DNA of 64,000 bases from Allacma fusca (GCA_947179485.1 OX359246.1:73745508-73809507); one strand, 5' to 3'; counted from the first letter of the stretch, positions 23,452 to 35,700 are shown. Program-made: numbers and translations. Notes: generated by a model from the letters alone, not told the origin.

Positions 23452-24998
23452 CAGAACTGCGTTCAAGTTCAAGTAGACCATGAGTATTTCAAATAATGGT
23501 CAAGTGTGAATACTATTTTTCTATTTCTATTTTGAAAAAGACTTGACAAGTTCAAGTTGGGGTCATGCAGGCACTCCGGAATAAAAGGGACAGGAGGGAC
23601 ATTGTCTCTCCCAAAAAAAGTCAGGGAGGGACATGCTATACTACTGTCCCCCCACTTTTCAAGAATCAAATAAACATTTTCCTGATTTTTTGCTGTCCAG
23701 ACTGCAATAAAGCTTCAATTTTTTTTTCAAATCCTGCAAAAATTGATATTAGTTATAAAAACATGAAAAACTCTATTTCTTTTTAACAAAAGTATTTACA
23801 CCGTGTTGCCAAATATATTTTTTATCCTGGTATATTCTTACTTGTGGAGATCGGTTCATCTATGTAGGTAATTACCAAAATTAAGTAGTGAAATCGATCA
23901 TTCTTTGCTATTGTTGACCTTTTTAAATTTGGAATATTATTTATACTACTTGTGACGAACAATTTGATCTCCCCTTACCAGATATATTCATACCAAAACT
24001 ATTTTCTGGATCAAAATTTGAACAATTTGAAACTTTTGCTTTGCACTTTGATCCAAATAAACAAACAAATAAATCTATTCCAAAATGTCGGGCCAGAAAG
24101 TTAATACAATTCTTGTATTTGAAGCATAACGAACAATTTTAACAAATTATAAACTCGATAGGTTTTTGTGCACTGATAATATTGAAAATAATGGAACAGA
24201 GATTTGAAACGTTCACCAAAGGAGTTTATTTCAGGATATTAATAAATACCATTAAATATACTTTGTTGGAAGAAACATTTACATACTTAAAAGAGTTCAC
24301 CGTCTAAAAATTGGGTCCATTCGGTCTGGTCCAACGAATGGACCAAGTCATGTACTTCTAAACAAGTAAATCTATCGGAGAATGTTGCTTGGACCAAGAT
24401 TATGGAACAGATCTTGCTTTGGACCTAACCAGACCAAAAATCAAAGAACAGATCGAACCATTCCCGTAGCTAGTTAGCAATCAGTGCAATGAATCTGTGA
24501 TACCTGTATATGAAATCCATAAAATTTTGCTAGTATCTAGTGTTTGTAAGAAAAGGTTTCTAATATATAAGATTTGTGTCTTTAGTGAACGCTCGTTCAT
24601 TTAATTTTTTTTTAATTAGAAGATCTATAATTTGCATGTTTATATGATTAGCTAGCGAAAAATTATGTGTAACCTTATATGTACATACATACGTTTGTGT
24701 ATGGTGACTAGCAAAGAAACTAAAGCTAATTAAAAAATATTGTCCCCCCCACTTTGTCGGACGTTCCGGAGTGCCTGGGGTCATGATCAAGTCATGGTCA
24801 AGTCAAGAGTTGTCCCGGGTGTATTTGGCTAGGTTCAAGTTACGCGAAACGTACCAGAATGCTTGACCCTGAATTTTCAAGTAATTGTCTGGCCATGAAC
24901 CGTCAAGTTTAAGACCGACTGAAAAATATACTTGACAATCAGGGTCAATTCTAGTTTAGGGTCAAGTCTGGGATTTACTTGACGTGAGCGCAGTACTG
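23452..24998. mobile_element. hAT-type element, CTTGAA-array family, 1547 bp including a nested insert
   Basis: The left end is CAGAACTGCGTTCAAGTTCAAG, here given by position 23452-23473, and the right end is CTTGACGTGAGCGCAGTACTG. The flanking duplication ctcctgtc is exact (23444-23451 and 24999-25006). Both ends carry CTTGAA/TTCAAG arrays, and the TIRs resemble those of 54700-55926 (CAGAGCTGCGTTCAAG). Removing the nested element at 23568-24777 leaves about 330 bp. Confidence 0.85.
23568..24777. mobile_element. hAT-type element nested inside the CTTGAA element, 1210 bp
   Basis: The TIRs are CAGGCACTCCGGAA and TTCCGGAGTGCCTG (14 bp, perfect). The exact 8-bp duplication gggtcatg is present at 23560-23567 and 24778-24785. 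There is no intact ORF. A fragment rich in GGTCTGGTCC at about 24305-24470 may be a third-level insertion or part of this family. Confidence 0.9.
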
Positions 24999-25163
24999 CT
25001 CCTGTCTGCCTATATTAATAAATACATCTCAATATTGTTAAAATGTTTAAGTACAACATTGTATTGGAATAAAATGATACATACATACATGGTTTAATTA
25101 CGGCATTATACTTGCAGATGTATCCATATGTAACAAATACTAATTGTTAAAGAAATAAATAAA

Positions 25164-25819
25164 CTTAGCAGCAAAAAAGCTTAAAAGTAAAGTTGCTTTT
25201 CCGCCCTTAAAAGTAATAAACAAGTTATGGTAGAATAATTATTTTATAGTACGAAAATATGCAGGAACAATGAAATTATTTATTGAAAAAGCAACGCGAT
25301 CACGCTATTTTTAATTCACACAAATATTTTGTAATATAATATGTTATTACAGATTCCATTTTCTTTCGTATGGTGTTCCCGAAAATGCATAAAACAATAG
25401 TTTGTGTAATTTTATCGTAAAATGAAGTTCTGCTAAAGCCACTACACATTCATCTACATCCAACGTTTGCCTTACAAGAAAAAAATCAAATTTTGTAAGC
25501 GAAAAGAAAAAGTTCATTGCCGAAGTGATCCTCTGCTCCAAATTCCAACACGCTTAAATAATTATAAATTTCCAAAGTTACCTGAACCAGATTATCACAG
25601 ATTGCGTAATATTCGCAGAATGCAAAGAAAAACATATTACAAAAACATGTGTGAGAAAAAGTTCTTTATTAAATCATGTGTGATCGCGTTGCTTTTTCAA
25701 TAAATAATTTCATTGTTCCTGAATATTTTTGTACTATAAAATAATTATTGTACCATAACTTGTTTATTACTTTTAAGGGCGGAAAAGCAACTTTACTTTT
25801 AAGCTTTTTTGCTGCTAAG
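25164..25819. mobile_element. Inverted-repeat element with about 140-bp arms
   Basis: 25164-25304 and 25679-25819 are almost perfect reverse complements (ends CTTAGCAGC and GCTGCTAAG). The centre of about 370 bp holds overlapping ORFs of 64 and 78 codons on opposite strands with no recognisable domain. Sequences like the arm start ('aaaagcaactttactttt') recur at 19660. The target duplication is not clear. Confidence 0.75.
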
Positions 25820-26006
25820 CTTTTGAGCTTGACATTTCCGGGACATTACGTATCCCGGAATACACTTTTTCGGGACACGGGACAAGGAGTGTCATTCCGG
25901 GACTGTCCCGGGCATTCCGGGTCGTCTGAGAACCCTATCAACTCCTGTCATCAACCAGTGTAGAGACGGACCCATCCATGATGATGACGTCAGCACGACT
26001 GAACGC

Positions 26007-26173
26007 ACTCCAGAATCGCCCGAAAATGATGTCTTCCCTTGTTAGATGGAATGATGGAAACCATTGCGTCACGATTTTCGCGCTTATGTAGGAGACAATT
26101 TTTGACTGGAGGAGCCGTGGGTAATAAATAATTTACTAACAAGGCATGCACAATTTTTGGGCGATTCTGGAGT
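26007..26173. mobile_element. MITE, ACTCCAGAATCGCCC ends
   Basis: The ends ACTCCAGAATCGCCC and GGGCGATTCTGGAGT are inverted. An internal GGAGCCGTGGGTAATAAA matches the element at 45439-45716, so the two belong to one family. No protein is encoded. Confidence 0.65.
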
Positions 26174-26566
26174 ATTTTCAGGCTCTTTCAACGTCAATTC
26201 AACGTCAATTCAGTGTTGTTTCTGCGCTTTCGGAATGAGCATTCATTATCTGTAGTATCGTTCATTCTTCTCAATAGCTTTAAAATATTCATTTTTTCCC
26301 GATTGTCGCCTGGTTTTTTATATTTTGAAATGTTTCAGCAATATTTAATTTTCCAGACAGACTATTATGTTGAGTCGGAAGTGATTAAAATATGAATGAA
26401 CAAATTAATTAATAAACTTAATTACTTGGTCATGCATTTTAATTATTTTGCTTAAAATGCGTAAATTATTAATCTGTTGCTTGCACTTCAACACATTGTA
26501 ATTACCTTACTGAGATAGTTGGATTTTTATTCTGACTTAAGGAGTGTATATAATTAATGTGCGGAC

Positions 26567-27452
26567 CAAAGATGCTAAACTGATTTTGCCTATCCTACAT
26601 CCTACCTATAAATTCAGTTTAGGAGGGGCCTTACTTCTTGCCTATTTGTGCAATTGCTAGGCCTATATCCTTGCCTACAAGTAGGCATTTGCCGCTGCCT
26701 ACATTTCTGCCTATATAGGGTAACGGAAAGTGTCAGCCCCTTCCTACATGTATATGTTCCTATACTGTATAATTAAATTATATTGTTATTAAGATTCATA
26801 ATTAAATTCTGCTTTTATATATTTTAGCAAATTTATTTTGAATATATAGCATTAGTTTAGAAAACTCTTAGACTATCCTTCATATAATTACCACCAATTA
26901 ATTATAACAATAATTCAGCAAACACTTACGGTTGTTTGTTACTTTCATATGTATCATATTTTTAAACAAACTGATTGTGAGTACTTGAAAACTAGTGTTA
27001 CTCACATATTATGTGAAAACTCGTATTGATTGGTCGTATTGTAATCACAGTAAGTATAAGCCATTGAGCAATCACATACAATATATGAATATGTATTTAG
27101 TTAAGTACGGATATTACTTTGAATGGGAAATCTTAGAAGTCCCTGCAGTACCCTGGTATTCCGTTTAAAAATCGTTTTGGTTAGCATTGAGATAAGACTT
27201 CCATAACGTGACAATAGTTATGTAATTATATACATCCTACATATTTGCCTTCATACAAGCGTGTTCTCGTGCTGCCTATATATATATGCCTACATGACCG
27301 CGTGTATGCAGGCGTGCATTTCCTATTTTATAGGCATTTTTTCTGCGAAAACCATTGCACCCTATTTTACCTATAATTTCTTCTGCAAATAGCTCGCACC
27401 CTACAAATAGGCCTACACGTAGGCCTACATGTTGGATAGGCTAGCACCTTTG
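26567..27452. mobile_element. hAT-type element, GCCTA-array family, 886 bp
   Basis: The TIRs are CAAAGATGCTA and TAGCACCTTTG (one mismatch). The exact duplication gtgcggac is found at 26559-26566 and 27453-27460. The first and last 200 bp are dense in GCCTA/TAGGC (for example TGCCTACAAGTAGGCA), mostly as short inverted pairs. The interior is AT-rich and noncoding. Confidence 0.9.
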
Positions 27453-27676
27453 GTGCGGACGCAAAAGGAACGCAGTTCATACACAGAATGAAATTTATAG
27501 GATAGGAATAGGCATGTATACTGCTACTGTATCCTTTATAGTAAATAGGTAGACAGCTTGAGTAGGCTTGGAAATCCTATATCTATATAATATAGATAGA
27601 AAAACAACACTCGTCGAAATTAAATTTAAATCAAAAAATTAATATTCATCGCTAAACAATAATGTAAACAGTTTCA

Positions 27677-28255
27677 GTATTGTTGTCACTCGGTCGAGTC
27701 GTTGACCCCTACCCGCCCTGATCTTCATAAGGTGCCCGGGTAGTGCACTCGGAGGGCTTCTCCTGATGTCCCTAAGGATTGGAGGCAGTGCAAGGGACCC
27801 AGTCAATTGACTGCGAGGATGGGACGTGAACACACGTGCCCAAGTGCTGGTCCTGACCCTCGGGCAGACCAAAATTTTTGGAGGCCCCTCCTGAGGTCCC
27901 TAAGGAGAGACCGCGCAACAAGGGACGGAGGGAGCCAGTTGGCTATCAGTGTTGGACGTAAAATTACGTCCAAAAAGCAGACCATGACAAACATTCAGGC
28001 TGCATTTTTTGTAACGCACCCAAGCTTGGCTTGCAGGAGGTGTAGATTTCTCGACACAGCATATTAGCCGCACCCAACATAATTTAATCTCAAGTTTGAG
28101 TATTGTTGTCACTCGGTCGAGTCGTTGACCTCTACCCGCCCTGATCTTCATAAGGTGCCCGGGTAGTGCACTCGGAGGGCTTCTCCTGATGTCCCTAAGG
28201 ATTGGAGGCAGTGCAAGGGACCCAGTCAATTGACTGTGAGGATGAGACGTGAAAT
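27677..28255 (+). repeat. Left long inverted repeat, partial tandem dimer of a 422-bp unit
   Basis: The block beginning 'agtattgttgtcactcggtc' starts at 27677 and again at 28099, so the unit is about 422 bp and the second copy is partial (about 150 bp). Reverse complements of the same units form 31130-31760. The unit is GC-richer than its surroundings. Several overlapping ORFs on both strands are by-products of this repeat. Confidence 0.85.
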
Positions 28256-28400
28256 GTCGATTATAATAGTTGTTGTTATGGATACTAAACCTAGTCGGCA
28301 GGCGGAATTGCAAAAACAATCTGCTTGTAATGCCGGTAGTATCAGATGGCAATATTTTCTGTTGACAGTTTCAGTTCTTGTTGGTGTTACTACTGTCAAC

Positions 28401-31076
28401 ATGTCGTTTGATGTTGTTCGTCTTTCCGGCCCCGATTTAAATAATCTTAATTGTAGGAAACGTCGTCCCCTAAATCCATTAAGTTGGAGAGATCGAAAAA
28501 ATAAAATAAATAAAGATAAGGGTTTAAAGTATGAAATAGTAAAAGGTAACCGTAAGGGTACCGTGGTGGCATCAATCCGTCCTCCTACCGAAGTAAGTTA
28601 CATTTCGATGTAGTCGAGTCCATTACACAATTAATATTGCAAATGTTTTTCACTTAAACTCTGTGATTATGAATGTAGATTATCTAGAATGTCTTGCACC
28701 AGAATGTATGATTATCTATTGAATGTAGGAAAAGGCGTGTAGATGTCTAAAAACAGGATGTTGTCAGGACAAGCTATTTTATGTTAATCTGTTCAACTCA
28801 TTTCGGGCTGTCAATGATGACCAGCAAAATCAAATTTTGTCGGAATCATTGGAAATAAAATCGCCAGCTGAAAGGAGAATACTCCCAGAGAATGCAAGAA
28901 AGTTGAAATCGAATACGTATTGGAACTTTACTATTTTTTAGTCGCTTTACTTGACTTCACTGCAAACTTATATTAATCTAAATGAGTGCTTAGCACGGGC
29001 ATGGAAATACTTTTATAAACGGGTGCGGGTATGGTCACTACCCGGGTACCGATTTTATGTACCCAAACAATTTTAGGGACTACCCGATTGGCTCAGAATT
29101 AGGGGTACGGTTACGGGTATGGGTATGAGTACAAGGATTTCAAAATAAGTATATACATACAGTTTGTGGGTATAATAGGGTCATTTACTTGTATCCGCGA
29201 CACTTGTTACCTAGTATTTGGATACGTTGAGAATTGAGACATTTTAATGAATTGTATGTCATCATGCTCGTACGTTGGAAACTACTGCCGGTATTTTTAG
29301 AGTTTCTGAATGCACAGAGGCACTGAGATGCAAACTTTAGTGGAAAAGGCCGAATAAATCAAGAAGTTAAAAATAGAGTAGCCACGTTCCACGCAAAAAC
29401 TGCTTGTTAATTATCTCTTTGTACAAAAATGGTTGCACACACAGGTCGGGTGCCATATAGCACTTCGCCCATCAGCCCTTAAACAATTAAAAGGGGAAAG
29501 ATTTGGCTTCCCTACTTTTTAGTAGTGGCTTCCAGATTTTTCAAAATTGGTTAAACACTTTTAGCTCAAAACCATGCAGCGGTCAAGAAAATGACACAAA
29601 AACTTTGCTTAACTATTTTACTTACAGGTTTGCTGCATCTGTTTTACAGAGTTATTTTGAAATAATTTCAATTCCGAAAACAATTGATTTCCTCAACTGT
29701 GCATATTATCTTTAACATTTCCACATTTATTAGGAATAACTTACGTAACTGAAAGTCCTTGAAATTTTACAAATGCAGTTGAGTGTATTTTACTTTTTAA
29801 AATTCATTAAACACTAAACCTTTAGAAGCATTATTTTAGCAAAAATACCGTGACACATTTTTAGAAGCAAGAGGAGAATATCGGGAAATGGAATATTTAT
29901 TTTACCTCTTCTCCTATGGTGATGTTGGAAATGTTCTAGAACTTGTAAATACTCAGTGCACGTGGGGCATCCTAAAAGACGATATTATATAGTAATACAG
30001 TTTACATTAAAGATATTCACCTACTCCATTCCACGTTTGATGTTTAAACACCTTCATGTCACTTACTTTCTAATAGAAAACACTTCCAGTTATTCTACTT
30101 AACTTTCAAAATATACAATATCAAATACCGCTCTAGCTAATCAAAAGTTAACACAAAGGTTTCATACATGATTACATATAACTTACTATGTATTACTTTT
30201 AGACAAATCTGGATAAAGTACCCGGTACGAGTACGGGGACCACACTGAAATACCCGAGCATGTGTAGAATTTTCGAGCATTTTTCGGTTACGGGTACAAT
30301 GCGGGTACAGATACATGGTCGGGGATTACATTGCGGTTACCGGTTTGAAAAATTCGTGCCCGGTTACTCGGGTTTGGGTACGGGTATAGATACAAGATAT
30401 TAAAATACCGGCATTTTAGCTACGGAAACGGGAACTGATCTAAGTTATATTAGCAGAAACAGGATTTCAAAATTTCAGAAACACAAATACTTTACGTTTC
30501 AAAATTAATCATAGCTTATATTTATAGCTACTCCTTTAAAATGAAAGGCAGGACGATTATTTCAAAAATGGAGGCGGGAAAGATAACATTCGAAGATGGT
30601 AGGGGGAAGACAACAGGTGTACACCCTCAATTATTATCACATGAATTTAAGGATTTGATTCGAACACACATTACGTCTTTTCCAAGATACGACTCCCATT
30701 ATTGTCAAAGACGCGATGGCGAAAACCGTCAATATCTCGACGAAGAACTCAATGTAAAAATATGGTGACTCTGTTCAACGAAACTCAAGAAGACCTTGGG
30801 GGACGTCAATGTCAGTACGATGCATACAACCATATTTGCAAAACAGAATTTAACTATCGATTTGGGTTACCGCGAAAAGGCACCTGCAACTTCTGCGACG
30901 AAGAAAAGGCTTTCATTTCCAGAACCAATATTAGTGCCCAGATTAGGCTTCACCAGAAACTGCTTGAAACGCATATTCAGGCAGCTAAGAAAGCAAGGCA
31001 AATGCATAAATGTGTTGATGAAAATCACACAACAGAAACATTTTCAATTACTGCAGATATGCAGAATGTAAGCTAA
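28401..31076 (+). pseudogene. Decayed transposon protein of an uncharacterised arthropod family (DUF7869-like N-terminal part)
   Basis: Exon 1 is 28401-28592 (MSFDVVRLSGP, NCRKRRPLNP, WRDRKNKINKDKGLKYE), ending in donor GTAAGT. Exon 2 starts at 28739 after an AG acceptor, in phase, with a Cys-rich start (EKACRCLKTGCC), and is open to 28941. After an interposed stretch, coding resumes at about 30541: DGRGKT, HITSFPRYDSHYC, YLDEELNV. It shifts frame at about 30758 and continues as FNYRFGLPRKGTCNFCDE to a possible donor GTAAGC at 31068-31073. The order (basic motif, CxC zinc-like cluster, SFPRYDSHY, YLDEELN, GLPRKGTC..CD) is that of a widespread transposon-derived protein found in arthropods and other animals and lacking an agreed name. 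The catalytic part is absent. It lies between long inverted repeats, so it is probably the element's own gene. Confidence 0.65.
28990..30410. mobile_element. Insertion with GGGTAC/CGGGTA arrays at both ends
   Basis: Separates exon 2 (ending about 28941) from the continuation of the transposon gene (about 30541). The first 150 bp and last 200 bp are rich in CGGGTA, GGGTAC and complements (for example CTACCCGGGTACC at 29038-29050 and GGTTACGGGTACA at 30287), as in the subterminal arrays of other hAT elements here. Exact ends and a target duplication could not be identified. The interior has no coding signal. Confidence 0.55.
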
Positions 31077-31129
31077 AACATCATACAGCAGCAACACTTG
31101 AACTACTAAATACTTTAAATCTTGAACTT

Positions 31130-31760
31130 AAAAATTTTTTTGTCCGCATAATTTGTTGTGTCGAGAAATCTACACCTGCAAGCCAAGCTTGGGAGCGTTA
31201 CAAAAAATGCAGCCTGAATGTTTGTGATGGTCTGCTTTTTGGACGTAATTTTAAGTCCAACACTGATACCCAACTGGCTCCCTCCGTCCCTTGTTGCGCC
31301 GTCTCTCCTTAGGGACCTCAGGAGGGGCCTCCAAAAATGTTGGTCTGCCCGAGGGTCAGGACCAGCACTTGGGAACGTGTGTTCACGTCCCATCCTCACA
31401 GTCAATTGACTGGGTCCCTTGCACTGCCTCCAATCCTTAGGGAAATCAGGAGAGGCCCTCCGAGTGCACCCCTACCCGGGCACCTTATGAAGATCAGGGC
31501 GGGTAGGGGTCAACGACTCGACCGAGTGACAAAAATACTCAAACTTGAGATTAAATTATGTTGGGTGCGGCTAATATGCTGTGTCGAGAAATCTACACCT
31601 CCTGCAAGCCAAGCTTGGGGGCGTTACAAAAAATGCAGCCTGAATGTTTGTCATGGTCTGCTTTTTGGACGTAATTTGACGTCCAACACTGATAGCCAAC
31701 TGGCTTCCTCCGTCCCTTGTTGCGCCGTATCTCCCAAGGACCTCAGGAGGGCCAACTAAA
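31130..31760 (-). repeat. Right long inverted repeat, counterpart of 27677-28255
   Basis: Reverse-complement copies of the 422-bp unit, again in partial tandem (unit starts recur near 31157 and 31577). It contains 'aagccaagcttggg', 'aaaaaatgcagcctgaatgt' and 'ctttttggacgtaat' as in the left block. Together the blocks enclose the decayed transposon gene and probably form the termini of one large element. Confidence 0.85.
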
Positions 31761-32119
31761 TTCAGGGCCTGTCGGCTGGTCAGGACCATCGTTCCTGTCT
31801 GTGCAATTTTTCGAATAACCGAACTTGCAATTACAATAAAATTATTATTGATAGTGCAAGTACCAGTAACGCATTAACTTTTACTTGGTTTAACACTACA
31901 CTCTTCACATGCTTTTTTACCAACTTTAAATGTGGCAATTTAATCATTCATCAGCTTACAATTAGTTCAAAAGTTACTTGCAGTTGTAAAGGCAGTTGCA
32001 AAAACATTTGATGTACAAGTAATTGCACCCAAAAGTACTATTTCAATTGCAATTTGTAATTTCCAGTTAACTTAACGATATGAACGATATTTTAAAATCG
32101 AACGATATGAACATGCCTA
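31761..32119. repeat. Fragment with GCAATTGCAA-type motifs
   Basis: Noncoding stretch with repeated 'caattgcaa', 'acttgcaatt' and then 'aacgatatga' twice. It resembles a subterminal array of a further element. Borders are not determined. Confidence 0.4.
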
Positions 32120-32563
32120 ATAGTGACATCTGGTCTACAAGGATCAGGTATACAAATGAGGATATTAAAATTTAACAAAATCCCTTGGGGTGTGTTAAGT
32201 AAATATTGTTGGTAACAAAATAGAAAATTCACTGAATGAGACGTTCCGGACATTATTTAGTTGAGATTCAGGTCTGGACCACGGTGTTTGATCTGGTCTG
32301 GTATGATATTTGGACCAGACCGTTTTCAGAGAATCAAGATTAGATCAGATCAGTGGAATGTGCCATATTCATGGAAAACAATGTGTTGTAAATTACAAAT
32401 CAGACGTTAGATGGCGCTGGTCGTTCTTCTGGATTGCTGGACATTTGTATTCACAGGCGTTAATTTAATTATTTTTCATCGCCCGTTTTGATTTTCTAAG
32501 ATTTCCAAAACTCAAGTTCACAGGCACTAATATAACAATGCGGGATTTACACTCCGGAACACA
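32120..32563. repeat. Dispersed repeat, empty-site copy of 44349-46486
   Basis: Runs from 'tagtgacatctggtc' to 'ccggaacac' and matches 44349-44766 plus 46447-46486. Here the sequence 'ggcactaatataac' is continuous where the other copy holds the 44767-46446 insertion. It includes a short GATCTGGTCTGG/GGACCAGACC section. Confidence 0.85.
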
Positions 32564-32782
32564 TCTAATTGACAATGTCGTTGAAGGCTCAGAGATTTGG
32601 TCGTGGATATTTCCTCCAGATGTAAGGATTATTTCACACTCTACAATTAACAGGGACCATTGAGTACTAGTTACGAAGAATACAGTCGTGGTAACTAAAC
32701 GTTGAATTTATATTATTTCACGAAAACCTTGCTACAGATACTACTGTTACAATCAGTGCATTCTTGGTATGTAACGGTTCCC

Positions 32783-35700
32783 TTAATTATGATTATTATC
32801 GTAGGTATTGAGAAATGTCAGAAAATATTTATCCCCACCCATCTCCAATAGCATGACTATGTCTTTTAAATTATTTAAAACTTCGATCTGACGGAATGAC
32901 GACAAAGATCTCTGAATGCAACCCAACTGGATGTCGCTAACAAACACATGGGGTTGCGTGTAGTGTCTGGTCCCCAGAGCAAAAGCATTTAGATTTCGTT
33001 GGTCTTGAATAAACACATTGACTACAAAAAACAAATGGTCTAATAATTTATAGCAATTATTTCGCTTCTGCCAAATCCGCGTATAACTTAATTACTCCGT
33101 TTTGATTCAACCTTTGATAAAATCTGCAAGCTTCTACTGTCAAATTAGCATCATTTAAAGCCTCGAGATCACCAACTTTTAAAGTGTAAGTACATGGTCC
33201 TATTCCCTTGAGAACTTGTTCAGTACTTGCTGACCCTATCATATCACTCAAACATTTGTAACCGGTATCCATGAGGCGTCTTCGTTGGAGACTGCACAAC
33301 AATTCTCTCACACACGTTGATATAATCTGAGAAAAGATACCTTGAGTACTTGTGACCATTGATGTGATTGCCATGTTATAATTCTCGAAAGGAAACATCG
33401 TTATGTTCTTCAAAGAACCGTATTGTACCACATCACAGAAATGCAGAAGCAGATGTACATTGAATGTGCAATATTGAATGCCATATATTTGTTGACCTCT
33501 TAAAGAAGCATTGAAAAAGCATAATCGGGCGACGTCCAAATTTTCCAGTGTAACTATTTCCGCGCTAATTATTGATACTCCGCGTATAAAGTCGAGCCGA
33601 TGTTCAAAACACTCATCTGCCATTTCAGCCTCAAATAAAATGTACAAAAAATACAGACAAAGCGTTTGCCACTGGTGAGCCTTAAAACCTTAACACAATT
33701 TAATGGTATAGGCTTCCGGGATACACGTGATGGTGTTTTGATATTTTGTAAAATGCCATTGATTTCGACTATTTGGTCACTTTTCAGGTAAAACCCTTGA
33801 TTTGCATTACATGGATTGATCATGTCTCATGTTTTTTAACTCCAAGTAAACAACAATGCATTATATCCACCGGATAACCTTGAATGCAGTTGAATGATTT
33901 CAATGTTTGCAAAAAATGGCATTCCTTTAATACCATAATTTTCAGCCGAACTAGGTTGACTTTGGCAACCTGCAGCTAACCGTTGGCATTCCTCTAAGTG
34001 TTCATTATGGTTTCTTAGCATCAACAGAAAGTGATGTGGGAGGTAGTGACAGTTTTGTCATTTTCCCTGTATTTGCAATACGGGCAAACATAAATAGCGT
34101 TAAATTGAAACATTTGTTGGACCATTGGGCGGGCAATTGAATCACATAGAACTGCGTTGACAAAAACCCGACTTCTACTTGTTCAATTTAAATAGTCAGT
34201 CCATACGAACGGAAGTACTTCCAATTCTTCAAAAAAAATTGACCACGGGCGTCAGGTAGTTTTCAAACGATGGCTTACTTCTTGTGCTTATCCATAAGCC
34301 GCACATGCCAAAAAAATCTTGTTGATGCTTTGCCGGAATATCATGAAATGAAAATACAATCGGCCAAAATGAGCAGTTCCTGGATTTAAATAATGGAGCA
34401 CCATCTATAATACCATAAAACCCGAATTTGATATGTATTACATTGTATCCGAATATAAAAATACTTGTATTTAATGTAATCGTCAAATCGTCCGGATTAG
34501 GGGTGAGTATCTCGTTGGTTTTAAAATTCTCGTTTGTCTCGTTCTCGTTTCTGAAAAAAATACGAGAACGAGATATTTTAAGAACGAGAGTAGCGAGAGT
34601 AAGCAACGCACGAGACAAACGAGACAGGGCAAAAACATGGGTTTTCTGTTGAAATATATGCAATTTATTTGTAGACTGCACCAATTCTGGTGAAAGAACA
34701 TACAAATTTATTTAATTTCACAATTCGGAACAATCCCAAGGCGCTAAATATTTATTTTTGGGTTTGGACCATAAAATGTGAAAACATGGAAGCCTTGAAA
34801 AGAATTAATGAAAACCTACCGCAATAAAAGCGAGCACCAAGAACTGCAAAATGTTTTAATTGACAAAATGGTATAAAAAACACCTCATTTTTCAGTTTGA
34901 TATGGGCTTCAAGAAGATTTAATTGCAAACGATATTCTCGTTAAATAAAGCGAGATGTCTCGTACTGTCTCGTTGATAAATAAAGAGCGAGATAAACGAG
35001 ATTCTCGTCTCGTTGTCTCGTTATACTCACCCCTAGTCCGGATTAAGTGTGCCTATAATACTAGAGACCCGTTTGAGATATGGAGGATAATCTTCAACCG
35101 ATGATTTGACTGGATTGGGTAGCAACTCTAAAGTACTTCGAAGCAAAAGCTGAAGAACCTTGTATACATCAAAAATGATGAAAGCACTATCTCCCAAATT
35201 ATGTACATGGCTGTATTTCTCACATGTGTCTGTTTTTTCTTGAAGACGCGAAACTAAATGAACTACAATTTGGGCAGCCAGGACAGATCCAGCTGTGCGA
35301 AACAGATATTGATTTATAGATATTCGGTCTATTTTGGTATATAAAATACGACTCAAGTATGTTTACGTTGGAGTTTTCGATGGTTTCATGTTGTAGTAGA
35401 CGAAACAGCTTCAACAGATCTTGAGTACATTCGTTGGTAATTTTATGCTTGTTGGAAATATATGCCAAAGCAGTGCAAAAGTCTTCATTGACATCTAATA
35501 ATGAATTGTCGGTACTGATTTCTTGTGGATCCGTTTCATATTGGTCTATATTTGGCACATGTTCCGGGGTTTGCCAGTTTGCTGCTGTATCCGTTGGTTC
35601 AGTAGGAATCACATTTACACAATTTTCTACGGACTCGATGATACTCTCTAGTTCTGGAATCAATTCTCCTAAATATGGAAAGAATAGTTTATTTGAAATA

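Larger units (their letters stand above)
18314..25937 (-). mobile_element. Old hAT element torn open by nested insertions
   Basis: Its left end (TAGGGTTCCCA, then 'cattccgggacaaaataat') and right end (GACTGTCCCGGGCATTCCGGG ... GAACCCTA) match the ends of the compact 58541-60506 element. The flanks tcatctcc (18306-18313) and tcaactcc (25938-25945) agree at 7 of 8 bases. The first 770 bp read on the minus strand as a hAT transposase C-terminus (PVGNAFAKRYFSLMKKVW then STELVKAELQVRLN), the dimerisation region. About 5.6 kb more than in the sister copy is explained by later insertions at 19101-19499, 20269-21036, 21336-21935, 23452-24998 and 25164-25819. Confidence 0.75.

Noticed and set aside
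27639-28352. Several 60-150 codon ORFs on both strands, repeated at 31115-31789
   Set aside because: Products of a 422-bp repeat unit present in both orientations. The ORFs mirror the repeat and are not independent genes.
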